DNA from: Planctomycetales bacterium 71-10
Lineage (GTDB): Bacteria > Planctomycetota > Planctomycetia > Isosphaerales > Isosphaeraceae
Direction of reading: 5' to 3'
Length of the DNA: 33,928 bases
Assembly (NCBI GenBank): GCA_001898385.1
Contig: MKTT01000154.1
Location: 1-33,928, forward strand
Shown: piece by piece, positions 9,101-17,639 of the stretch
How the letters are laid out: each line of letters begins with the position of its first letter
Position numbering within the stretch: position 1 is the first letter of the stretch
The notes under the pieces: generated by a model
What the model was told of the DNA's origin: nothing
Seen by the model: the letters and a program-made list of their open reading frames with translations, nothing else
The model's database searches: none
Program-made: the position numbers and the translations under genes

Positions 9101-9233
9101 CGCGGCGGCCGGGGCCCTGATCCGCCAGGGCGAGAAGCCCGGCCCGGAGGGCGTCGACCCGGCCGAGCTGGCCTCCTACACGGCGACCGCCGGTGTCATC
9201 CTGAACCTGGACGAGACGATCACGCTCGAATGA
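6105..9233 (+). CDS. PSCyt1/DUF1549/LamG/DUF1553 planctomycete-type secreted protein
   Basis: 1042 residues. A Sec signal peptide (1-22, ending ALGA) is followed by a PSCyt1 (planctomycete cytochrome C-like) region with the motif CLLCH at Cys40-Cys43-His44, a potential covalent heme site. DUF1549 spans about 145-354 and contains a second CxxCH, CARCH at Cys326-Cys329-His330, near its end. A LamG/concanavalin-like jelly-roll occupies about 424-625, inserted before DUF1553 (about 725-1000). This order is the classic planctomycete PSD1 arrangement with a lectin-like insertion. The protein is expected in the periplasm or at the cell surface. The family has been suggested to act in electron transfer or polysaccharide handling, but no reaction is established. 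Its stop codon lies 20 bases before the preferred start of the DUF1501 gene, which is the usual partner of this family. Confidence 0.95.
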   Translation: MPHRIIVALGLVAALATPALGAEPPVDFSRDVLPILSENCLLCHGPDAGTRKADLRLDVREGALRAKDPIIEPGKADDSELIRRLVTDDAEEKMPPAKSGKSLTPEQVATLTRWVDQGAPWGKHWAFETPKRPEPPTVRLADRARNPIDRFVLARLEREGLEPAPEADKATLIRRLSLDLLGVPPTLAEVDAFLADHAPDAYERLVDRLLASPRYGEAMASDWLDGARYADTNGYQNDFARTMWPWRDWVVSAFNRNMPFDRFAIEQVAGDRLPDATLAQKVATGFNRNNRTVTEAGSIEEEWRIENAIDRVETTATVFLGLTMGCARCHDHKYDPISQKEFYSFLGFFNDVNEKGVYTETRGNVPPLIAVPSDADRATLARLDAAIAEAAKAVEQAESGLGARQAEWESSVRSRDLPGEPAEWGLRYELGGALPAGASYRGKGEPTWAEGPTGRALALDGQHDSFVEAGPGTNLEHDKPFAIALWVRPFADGACVSKMDDAAGFRGYDVTITEGGKLTLHLINAWPADAIKVKSKALLPRDPWAHVAVTYDGSGKAAGVKLYVDGKPAEFDVETDTLRSTTATDQPLRIGSRSTGMAFRGELADVRIAHRAPSPEEVAALYERAVLEIARTPEPDRSAVRKGVLARHFRERVDGSAPPLADRLAALKKEKADFEQAIPTVMIMEDAPARRPLHPLKRGQYDQPDTSVSLTAGVPECLPPLPAGTSPDRLALARWLVAPENPLTARVTVNRTWQRHFGEGLVKSAENFGLQSEPPTHPLLLDWLATEFVRGGWDLKALQRLIVTSATYRQSSRAPDDLIRRDPENRLLARGPRFRLGAEAVRDNVLAVAGLLSSSFGGPSVKPYQPAGLWEELAGGAGEGPYIQGKGDDLYRRSLYIYRKRTVPHPVMATFDAPSREICQVKRARTNTPLQALELLNDVVYVEAARNLAAKMIAEGGSTPEDRIAFAFRRATGREPNQDERRVLTGGLAKYLEAFRADPAAAGALIRQGEKPGPEGVDPAELASYTATAGVILNLDETITLE

Positions 9234-9253
9234 GCCGCACCGGAGGACGAGAC

Positions 9254-10714
<1,461 letters not shown>

Positions 10715-10759
10715 CTCGTCGTCTAATAAGGAAAGTTCCGAAATCTCCGGGCGGGGCCT

Positions 10760-10788
10760 TTGCGGGGCCCATGGCCCGTTGCTAGACT
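10760..10788 (+). promoter_or_regulatory. Sigma70-like promoter upstream of the DUF1570 gene
   Basis: TTGCGG at 10760-10765 and TAGACT at 10783-10788 are separated by 17 bases. The -10 is preceded by TGC, giving an extended -10. Transcription would start near 10795, which excludes the upstream in-frame ATG at 10760 as the translation start and supports ATG 10850. Confidence 0.45.
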
Positions 10789-10849
10789 GAACTTTCACCT
10801 TTCGCCGAATTCATTCAGATCCGCCCCCACGTTCCGCGAGACGACGGCC

Positions 10850-12769
10850 ATGGAACCCGTGGTGACGAGCTGCGGCGGTTGCGGCAAGGCCATCCGCATC
10901 CGCCGGCCGGAAGTCGAGCGCCGGCGCGAGTGCCCCGCGTGCGGCACAGAGTTGATCGTCCCGCGGCCTGGGCCGGCCGCTTCGCGCCGGCCTCGTCGTC
11001 GCCGGGCGATGGTGGGGGCGGCGGGGCTGATGGAGCTGACCCTCTTGATGATGGCGGCGGCCCCGCTGGCCGTCTGGTGCGCCGTGGCGTGGTCGACGGC
11101 CGCGTCGGCCTCGCCCCCCTGGGCGGGGGAGATCCGCCTCGAACCGACGGCCCTCCGACCCGAACTCGCGGTCGGGCCGGCGGCCGGGGCGAACGAGGCG
11201 CTGTCTTCGCTCGTCGAGGCCGCGGGACGTCTCGGCCCCGCGTGGCGATTCGCGCGATCGGTCGCCGCGATCCCCGACGGGCTCGCCATGGCGGGAGGCG
11301 CGACCGCCCGCCTCGCGTGGGGACCGGCCCGCAGGGCGTTCCGGCTCCTCCCGTTCGTCCAGGACGGTTTCGCGACCGCCGCCCGCGGGGACGAGATCGC
11401 GGGCTCCCCCGCGAACGTCTCGCCCCCGGCGTCGGTGCTGACGCCGCCCGATTTCGGCTCGCCTTCGGCCGAGGACGTCGCCGCCTCGTCGCCGGTCGAA
11501 TCCGAGCGTCGGTTCCTGCTCCGGGACGAATCCGGCCGCCAGGTCGTGGCGCGGCTCCACGGCTGTCACGAGGGCAAGGCCGTGCTCGTCCTCCCGGACG
11601 GTCGCCTCGGCATCCCGTCGATGCTCGTCCCGGCCGACGAGCCCTTCCGCCCGCTCTCGGCCGACGAGGTGGCCGAGGACCTCCTGCGCGGGCCTTTCGA
11701 AGGCTTCAAGCTCCATCGCACCGAGCACTATCTGATCCTGCACCAGGGCGAAGACGATTCGTTCGCGAGGTCGAACGGCCTCCTGCTGGAAGACCTCTAC
11801 GCCCGATTGCTCGCGGCGTTCCGCAAGCATGAGGTGACCGTCCACGAGGCCGAGTTCCCGCTCGTCGCCGTCATCTTCAAGTCCGAGGAGGACTTCCGGC
11901 GCTACCGGCCCGTCGCGCCGGACGTCCAGGCGTACTACGAGATCTACACCAATCGCATCTTCCTCTACGAGGAACCGTCGGGGCGTCGGGCCGGACCGGA
12001 AGTCGACGCGCTGCTGAAGCCTCAGATGACGGCCCACGAGGGGACCCATCAGATCCTCCAGAACATCGGCGTGCAGCCCCGGCTGGCGGAATGGCCCCTC
12101 TGGCTGATCGAGGGGCTGGCGGAATACTGCGCCACGCCCGCGTCGCGCAAGGGCCAGCCCGCCTGGGACGGCCTGGGCCAGATCAACAACCTGCACATGG
12201 CCACGCTGCGCGAGCTGGAAGACCCGGTCTCGCTCTCGATGCGGGGGCAGGACCTCCAGACCAAGTCGCTGTTCCGCAAGCCCGGCCAGCCGCTGGTGGA
12301 GGCCATGATCCGCCGCGGCGAGCTGACGCCCACGGAATACGCCCTGGCCTGGGCGATGACGCATTACCTCGCGATGAAGCGGAGCGACGACTTCACCCGA
12401 TTCCTCCGGGTGATGGCCGCCGCGCCCCCGCTGGAGCCCCGCTCCGCCGACGACCACGTCCGGGCCTTCCGCCAGGCGTTCGGCGACGACCTCGGCAAAC
12501 TCGACAGGACGATTCACGCCTATCTCAACCGGCTGACGAAGCAGAAGGGGTATGACCCCATGCCCTACTATGCCGTGCTGTTCGAGCAGCCCCTCGCCAA
12601 CGGCCTGCTGCGGCGAGCCGCCATGGTGAGCCAATCCCCCCAACTCATCAAGCAATGGATCGGCGAGATGTCGAACCCGGCCGCCGGCCTCCCGTCCTGG
12701 CAGGCCGCCCCCTTCCCCAGCCGCGCGCGGGCCGACCTCGCCGTGCGCGAGTGGATGCAGTCGAACTGA
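10850..12769 (+). CDS. Membrane-anchored zinc-ribbon DUF1570 putative metallopeptidase
   Basis: 639 residues from ATG 10850; an in-frame ATG at 10760 exists but lies inside the promoter. The N-terminus is a zinc ribbon with Cys8, Cys11, Cys28 and Cys31. A basic stretch and one TM helix at about 54-80 follow, so the bulk should be outside the cytoplasm. Residues about 219-262 (RRFLLRDESGRQVVARL onward) resemble an SHD1 (Sla1 homology 1) module of the kind common in planctomycetes. The C-terminal half matches DUF1570, a gluzincin-like family: HEGTH at His396-Glu397-His400 is an intact HExxH, and EGLAEY with Glu421 or Glu425 supplies the probable third zinc ligand, as in other peptidase-MA-like proteins. 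It is therefore likely an active zinc hydrolase with an unknown substrate. The 33-base convergent gap to the epimerase gene suggests no partner downstream. Confidence 0.85.
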   Translation: MEPVVTSCGGCGKAIRIRRPEVERRRECPACGTELIVPRPGPAASRRPRRRRAMVGAAGLMELTLLMMAAAPLAVWCAVAWSTAASASPPWAGEIRLEPTALRPELAVGPAAGANEALSSLVEAAGRLGPAWRFARSVAAIPDGLAMAGGATARLAWGPARRAFRLLPFVQDGFATAARGDEIAGSPANVSPPASVLTPPDFGSPSAEDVAASSPVESERRFLLRDESGRQVVARLHGCHEGKAVLVLPDGRLGIPSMLVPADEPFRPLSADEVAEDLLRGPFEGFKLHRTEHYLILHQGEDDSFARSNGLLLEDLYARLLAAFRKHEVTVHEAEFPLVAVIFKSEEDFRRYRPVAPDVQAYYEIYTNRIFLYEEPSGRRAGPEVDALLKPQMTAHEGTHQILQNIGVQPRLAEWPLWLIEGLAEYCATPASRKGQPAWDGLGQINNLHMATLRELEDPVSLSMRGQDLQTKSLFRKPGQPLVEAMIRRGELTPTEYALAWAMTHYLAMKRSDDFTRFLRVMAAAPPLEPRSADDHVRAFRQAFGDDLGKLDRTIHAYLNRLTKQKGYDPMPYYAVLFEQPLANGLLRRAAMVSQSPQLIKQWIGEMSNPAAGLPSWQAAPFPSRARADLAVREWMQSN

Positions 12770-12780
12770 GGCAACGCCCT

Positions 12781-12794
12781 CCGCGGGGCCGCGG
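12781..12794. terminator. Possible small GC hairpin between convergent genes
   Basis: CCGCGG and CCGCGG separated by GG form a short inverted repeat in the 33-base gap between two convergent stop codons. There is no T-tract, so a terminator role rests mainly on position. Confidence 0.2.
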
Positions 12795-12802
12795 CATGAG
12801 GC

Positions 12803-13801
12803 TCACCCCGCGATCGGCGACGGGCGGGTCGGGGCCGTGGGGGCGTCGCGGAAGTAGGCGACGACGCCTTCGAGGATCTGGTCGAGAGACTTCCGCGGCG
12901 AATAGCCGATCAGGGCATGGATCTTGGCGATGTCGGGCACGCGGCGGGGCATGTCCTCGAAGCCGTCGCCGTAGGCTTGCTCGTAGGGGATGGAGACGAT
13001 CTCGGACGCCGAACCGGTGATCGCCTTCACTCGCTCGGCGAGCTGGCGGATCGTGACCTCCTCGGTCGAGCCGACGTTGTAGACCTCGCCGACGGCGTCG
13101 GGGTGGTCCATCAGGCCGACCAGGGCGGCGACGACGTCGGAGACGTCGGTGAAGCAGCGCGACTGCGAGCCGTCGCCGTGGATCGTGATCGGCCGGCCGG
13201 TGAGCGCCTGCTTGACGAAGGTCGGCACGACCATGCCGTACTGGCCGGTCTGGCGGGGGCCGACCGTGTTGAACAGGCGGACCAAGACCGTCGGCAGCTT
13301 GCGCTCGCGCCAGTAGGCCAGGGCGAGGAACTCGTCGATGGCCTTGGAGCAGGCGTAGCTCCAGCGTCCCTTGCTGGTGGCGCCCAGGACGAGGTTGCCG
13401 TCCTCGCGGAACGGGACGTCCTCGCTCAGGCCGTAGACCTCGGACGTGGAGGCGACGAGCACCTTCTTCTTCTTCTTGTTCGCCGCCGCCAGGACGACCT
13501 CCGCGCCGTGGACGTTGGTCTCGATGGTGCGGACGGGGCTCTCGACGATCAGCTTGACGCCGACCGCGGCGGCGAGGTGGAAGACGACGTCGCACTGGTC
13601 GACCAGTTCCGCCACCGTGGGGGCGTGGTGTACGCTTTCGATCGTGTAGTGGAACCCGCGCCGGTCGCGGAGGTGCCGGATGTTGTCGATGCTCCCCGTC
13701 GAGAGGTCGTCGAGGACGAAGACCTCGTCGCCTCGCCCCAGGTAGGCGTCGGCCAGATGCGAGCCGATGAAGCCGGCCCCCCCCGTGATGAGCACGCGCA
13801 T
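12803..13801 (-). CDS. NAD-dependent epimerase/dehydratase (extended SDR, sugar nucleotide)
   Basis: 332 residues, a typical length for extended short-chain dehydrogenases acting on nucleotide sugars. The NAD-binding GGAGFIG lies at 7-13, with an acidic residue pair DD at 31-32 after beta-2, as expected for NAD preference. The active site shows Ser118/Thr119 in ASTSEVYG and the YxxxK pair Tyr149/Lys153 in YACSK. LVRLFNTVGPRQTGQYGMV and GDGSQSRCFTDVSD are the substrate-loop motifs of the UDP-glucuronate decarboxylase / UDP-glucose-4-epimerase / dTDP-glucose dehydratase branch. It would supply a modified sugar nucleotide for surface glycan synthesis, consistent with the glycosyltransferases further right, but the exact reaction cannot be set from the sequence. 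A run of five lysines (Lys109-Lys113), encoded by five repeated CTT triplets on the forward strand, is unusual. Confidence 0.9.
   Translation of the reverse strand: MRVLITGGAGFIGSHLADAYLGRGDEVFVLDDLSTGSIDNIRHLRDRRGFHYTIESVHHAPTVAELVDQCDVVFHLAAAVGVKLIVESPVRTIETNVHGAEVVLAAANKKKKKVLVASTSEVYGLSEDVPFREDGNLVLGATSKGRWSYACSKAIDEFLALAYWRERKLPTVLVRLFNTVGPRQTGQYGMVVPTFVKQALTGRPITIHGDGSQSRCFTDVSDVVAALVGLMDHPDAVGEVYNVGSTEEVTIRQLAERVKAITGSASEIVSIPYEQAYGDGFEDMPRRVPDIAKIHALIGYSPRKSLDQILEGVVAYFRDAPTAPTRPSPIAG
13463..13477. repeat. (CTT)5 triplet run inside the epimerase gene
   Basis: Five consecutive CTT triplets on the forward strand encode five consecutive lysines in the reverse-strand epimerase. Replication slippage by one triplet would keep the reading frame. 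Confidence 0.6.
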
Positions 13802-13876
13802 GTCGAGAACCGGCCCCCGTTCGAGTGTCCGTCGCGGCGGCGGACGGCGGTGCCGCCCCGCCTTCGCACCCTCCCG

Positions 13877-13882
13877 ATTCTA
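13877..13882 (-). promoter_or_regulatory. Possible -10 element for the epimerase gene
   Basis: Read on the reverse strand, GGCTAGAATC contains TAGAAT, five of six bases of TATAAT, about 75 bases before the epimerase ATG at 13801. The -35 position is weak (TTCGCG with an 18-base spacer). The 251-base divergent gap 13802-14052 also has CATAAT at 13964-13969 on the forward strand, a possible -10 for the acyltransferase fusion gene without a recognisable -35. No gene is seen in the gap. Confidence 0.35.
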
Positions 13883-14052
13883 GCCGATCGTCCAGGGGCC
13901 CGCGAAGGGCCGCCCGTCGCCGGAAATCCCGGCGGCGGCTGTCACTCCGGAATTCCCCTTGAACATAATCCGGGCGTGGGACATCCTCCGGCGAGCCTCC
14001 AGGAGCCGCCGTCGCCCCTGTTGAACCGCCGCCCCGACCAGGAGCCCGCCCG

Positions 14053-17000
14053 ATGCCCGAAGCCGTCGAGACGCTTGGACGCCCCGAATCCGCGCCGGCG
14101 TCGCGGTCGCTGCGGCCCATCCGGGGGCTGATCGCGGCCCAGTTCCTGGGGGCGTTCAACGACAACGCCCTCAAGCAGATCGTCATCCTCCTGGGCCTGG
14201 CGGCCTCGGCGACGGAGAGCGAGGGGCAGTCGAAGACGGCGCTGGCGCAGATCGCGCTGCTGATCCCGCTGATGCTGGTGTCGCTCCCGGCGGGGGCGCT
14301 GGCGGACCGCTTCGGCAAGCGGTCGATCATCGTCCGGCTGAAGGCGGCGGAGGTCGGCCTGATGCTCCTGGCGACGATCGCGCTGGGGCTCGCCCCCCAC
14401 GGCGGATGGCCCCTGACGACGGTCCTGGTGCTGCTGGGGATCCAGACGGCCCTGTACGGCCCGGCCCGTTACGGCATCCTGCCGGAGGTCCTGCCCCACG
14501 AGGCGCTCTCGCGGGGCAACGGCGTGATGGAGATGGCGTCGAACGTCGCGATGATCATGGGCATGGTCGCGGCCGGCCCGTTCTTCCAGGCGGCGCAGGG
14601 GCGGCTCTGGCTCGCCGGGCTGGCCCTCGTCGCGCTCTCGTCGATCGGGCTCGTCGCGGCGATGCGGCTCCCCGACGTCGCCCCGGCCCGCCGAGAGGCG
14701 GCGATCGGCGACACGCTCCGGCTGGCGACGAGGACGATCCTGGCCGACCGGGTGCTGCGGCTGGCGGTCGTCGGCCAGGTCATCGTCTGGGGGCTGGCCT
14801 GCCTGGTGCCGGCCCCCATCCTCCCTTACGCCAAGATGAGCCTCCATTTGAAAGAATGGGAGGCCAACCTGCCGCTGGCGGCGCTCGCCCTGGGGATCGG
14901 GCTGGGCTGCTTCCAGGCCGGGCGGGTGTCCGGGAGACAGGTCGAGTACGGGCTGTTGCCGCTGGGGGCGCTGGGGATCTCGCTCTCGGCCCTGACGTTC
15001 GCGGCCTGGGGGCCGGGGCTGTACGGGACGATCGCGGTGATGGGCGTCCTCGGGTTCTTCTCCGGCTTCCTGCTGGTACCTCTGAACGCCCTGGTGCAGT
15101 GGCGGTCGCCGGCCGACCGCCGCGGGGCCGTGATCGCCGTGACAAACGTCGTGGCCTACGCCGGGATGGTCGCCGGCTCGGCGCTGGCCCTGGGCTTCGC
15201 CTGGGCCGACCTCTCCGCCAGGGCGATCTTCTTCATCATCGGGATCGGGCTCGCCGCCGGCTTCGTTTGGGCGTTCTCGCTCGTCCCGGAGGCGTTCTTC
15301 CGCTTCATCCTGCTGAGCATGGCCGGGACCGTCTACAGGGTCCGTTACGTCGGCCGCCAGCACGTCCCGCAGGAGGGGCAGGCGCTGCTGGTCCCGAACC
15401 ACGTCTCGTTCGCCGACGGCCTGTTCATCATGGCCCTGTCCGACCGGCCGGTGCGGTTCGTGGTCTACGCGGAGTATTTCGACAAGCCGATCGTCGGCCG
15501 GCTGCTCAAGACGATGCGGGCGATCCCGATCTCGGCTTCGCGCGGCCCGCGCATGATCCTGCAAGCCTTCCGCGAGGCCGGCCGCGCGCTCGACGCCGGG
15601 GAACTGGTCTGCATCTTCCCCGAGGGCCAGCTCACTCGCACCGGCCTGGTCGGCCCGTTCCAGCGGGGGCTGCTGCGGATCGTGAAGAACCGGACCACCC
15701 CGATCATCCCGATCTACCTCGACCGGCTGTACGAGAGCGTCTTCGCCCCCGTCAGCGGCCGGCGCATCCCCGACCGGATCCCGTTCCCGGTGACGGTCTC
15801 CGTGGGCGAGCCGATGCCCACGACGTCCTCGCTGTTCGAGCTGCGCCAGGCCATCCGGCGCCTCGACTACGAAGCCTGGGAGTTCCGCAAGGAGGACCTG
15901 AAGCCCCTGCACCGCGGCTTCATCCGGCAGGCGCGCCGGCATCCGTTCCGCAAGGCGCTGATGGACCTGCAGAAGCCGGGGCTGTCGTACCTCCAGACGC
16001 TCGTCGCCTCGCTGGCGATCGCAAGGCGGCTCGGGCCGAGGTGGGAGGGCCAGCGGAACGTCGGCGTGATGCTGCCGGCGAGCATGGGGGCCGCCGTCAT
16101 CAACGTGGCCGCGGCGCTCGCGGGCAAGGCGACCGTGAACCTGAACTTCACCGCCGGCCGCGCCGGCATGGAGTCGGCCGCCAAGCAGGCCGGGCTGCGG
16201 ACCCTCGTCACCAGCAAGGCGTTCCTCCAGAAAGCCAATCTGGAAGCCCCCGGCGGCGTCGAGCTGATCTACGCCGAGGACGAGATGAAGGCCCTCACGC
16301 GCGGCGACAAGCTCCGCGCCCTGGCCGCGGCCCTCGTCCTGCCGGCGAAGGCCCTGGAGCGTTACGCCGGCGCGAGTCGACCCGCGACGCTCGACGACCC
16401 GGCGACGATCATCTTCAGCAGCGGCAGCACGGGAGATCCCAAGGGGGTCGTCCTGACGCACTACAACATCGCGGCCGACATCGAGTCGACCCGCCGGGCG
16501 CATCGCGTGAGGCCCACCGACCGGCTGGCGGCCGTGCTGCCGTTCTTCCACGCCTTCGGCTACTCGATGTTCTGGTTCGCCAAGACGTCGGGCATGGGCT
16601 CGGCGTTCCACCCCTCGCCGCTGGACGCGATCGCCGTGGGGGCGCTCGTGGAGAGGTTCCGCGTGACCGTCCTGATGGCCACGCCGACGTTCTTGCAGCT
16701 CTACATCCGGCGCGTGCCGCCGTCGCAGTTCGGCTCGCTGCGGCTGGTCTTGGCCGGGGCGGAGAAGATGCCCGACGCGCTCGCGTCGGCGTTCGAGGAC
16801 GGCTTCGGCATCCGGCCGACGGAGGGCTACGGCGTGACCGAGTGCTCGCCGTTCGTGGCGGTCAACACGTTCTCCTACCGCGCCCCCCGCTTCTTCCAGC
16901 CGGGGAGCCGCCGAGGGACGGTCGGCCAGCCGATCCCGGGCGTGGCCGTGCAGATCGTCTCGCCGACCACCCACGATACCCTCGGGCCCGACGAGGAGGG

Positions 17001-17499
17001 GCTCGTGCTGGTCAAGGGGCCGAACGTGATGTCGGGATACCTCGGCCGCCCCGACCTGACCGAGAAGGCGTTCCTCGACGGCTGGTACAACACGGGCGAC
17101 CTCGGGCTGCTGAGCGAGGACGGCTACCTGAAGATCACCGGCCGGCTCTCGCGGTTCTCCAAGATCGGCGGCGAGATGGTCCCCCACGGCCGCGTCGAGG
17201 AGGCGTTGCAGGAGGCGGCCCAGGCCCAGACCCAGCTCTTCGCCGTGACGGCCGTCGGCGACCCGAAGAAGGGGGAGAAGCTCGCCGTGCTGACCACGCT
17301 CGACGACGCCAAGGTGGACGTCGCGCTCCGGAAGCTCTCGGAGATGGGCCTGCCGAACCTGTTCATCCCCCGCCGCGAGAACGTCGTGAAGGTCCCGGCC
17401 ATCCCCATGCTGGGGAGCGGCAAGCTGGACCTCCGCGCCGTGCATAAGCTGGCGGAGGAATCGCTGGCCGCCCGCGAGCCCGCCGGGGCGCGGGCCTGA
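14053..17499 (+). CDS. aas: LplT-PlsC-acyl-ACP ligase fusion (Aas-type lysophospholipid acylation)
   Basis: 1148 residues in three modules. Residues about 20-415 are an MFS-type LplT-like lysophospholipid transporter with about 12 hydrophobic segments and the GAFNDNALKQ start motif. Residues about 430-620 form a PlsC-type acyltransferase: the NH-x4-D motif is His450 and Asp455 (NHVSFAD), and the substrate motif FPEG is at 522-525. Residues about 650-1140 are an adenylating acyl ligase: SSGSTGDPKG at 789-798 is the AMP-binding P-loop, followed by a GYGVTE adenine motif and a YNTGDLG motif. In E. coli, LplT and the two-domain Aas are separate proteins that import and re-acylate lysophosphatidylethanolamine; here all three are on one chain, an arrangement seen in several phyla. 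The protein should sit in the cytoplasmic membrane. It diverges from the epimerase gene and precedes metG by 140 bases. Confidence 0.93.
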   Translation: MPEAVETLGRPESAPASRSLRPIRGLIAAQFLGAFNDNALKQIVILLGLAASATESEGQSKTALAQIALLIPLMLVSLPAGALADRFGKRSIIVRLKAAEVGLMLLATIALGLAPHGGWPLTTVLVLLGIQTALYGPARYGILPEVLPHEALSRGNGVMEMASNVAMIMGMVAAGPFFQAAQGRLWLAGLALVALSSIGLVAAMRLPDVAPARREAAIGDTLRLATRTILADRVLRLAVVGQVIVWGLACLVPAPILPYAKMSLHLKEWEANLPLAALALGIGLGCFQAGRVSGRQVEYGLLPLGALGISLSALTFAAWGPGLYGTIAVMGVLGFFSGFLLVPLNALVQWRSPADRRGAVIAVTNVVAYAGMVAGSALALGFAWADLSARAIFFIIGIGLAAGFVWAFSLVPEAFFRFILLSMAGTVYRVRYVGRQHVPQEGQALLVPNHVSFADGLFIMALSDRPVRFVVYAEYFDKPIVGRLLKTMRAIPISASRGPRMILQAFREAGRALDAGELVCIFPEGQLTRTGLVGPFQRGLLRIVKNRTTPIIPIYLDRLYESVFAPVSGRRIPDRIPFPVTVSVGEPMPTTSSLFELRQAIRRLDYEAWEFRKEDLKPLHRGFIRQARRHPFRKALMDLQKPGLSYLQTLVASLAIARRLGPRWEGQRNVGVMLPASMGAAVINVAAALAGKATVNLNFTAGRAGMESAAKQAGLRTLVTSKAFLQKANLEAPGGVELIYAEDEMKALTRGDKLRALAAALVLPAKALERYAGASRPATLDDPATIIFSSGSTGDPKGVVLTHYNIAADIESTRRAHRVRPTDRLAAVLPFFHAFGYSMFWFAKTSGMGSAFHPSPLDAIAVGALVERFRVTVLMATPTFLQLYIRRVPPSQFGSLRLVLAGAEKMPDALASAFEDGFGIRPTEGYGVTECSPFVAVNTFSYRAPRFFQPGSRRGTVGQPIPGVAVQIVSPTTHDTLGPDEEGLVLVKGPNVMSGYLGRPDLTEKAFLDGWYNTGDLGLLSEDGYLKITGRLSRFSKIGGEMVPHGRVEEALQEAAQAQTQLFAVTAVGDPKKGEKLAVLTTLDDAKVDVALRKLSEMGLPNLFIPRRENVVKVPAIPMLGSGKLDLRAVHKLAEESLAAREPAGARA

Positions 17500-17530
17500 C
17501 GCGGATCGGGGCGAGGCGACGCGCGAATTC

Positions 17531-17539
17531 TGGTACACT
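17531..17539 (+). promoter_or_regulatory. Possible extended -10 promoter upstream of metG
   Basis: TGGTACACT (extended -10, TACACT at 17534-17539) lies 100 bases before the metG ATG. The -35 position is GC-rich and unconvincing. The box resembles the TG(C/G)TA-type elements before other genes of this window. Confidence 0.35.
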
Positions 17540-17639
17540 CGCCCTGCCGCCGGGGCGTGCGGTGAACCGAACCGCCCCTTGACGGCCGCCTCTATCCTCA
17601 TGAGAGAGGCCCCGCCATCGAACAGGCAAGGACCGGGAC

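Noticed and set aside
13942..17601. Reverse-strand open frame of about 1219 codons opposite the LplT-PlsC-ligase gene
   Set aside because: Low-complexity translation with no motifs; the forward strand has intact catalytic motifs in all three modules.
17579..17607. TTGACG as a possible -35 box close to metG
   Set aside because: No acceptable -10 follows at 16-18 bases (GAGAGA at the expected place).
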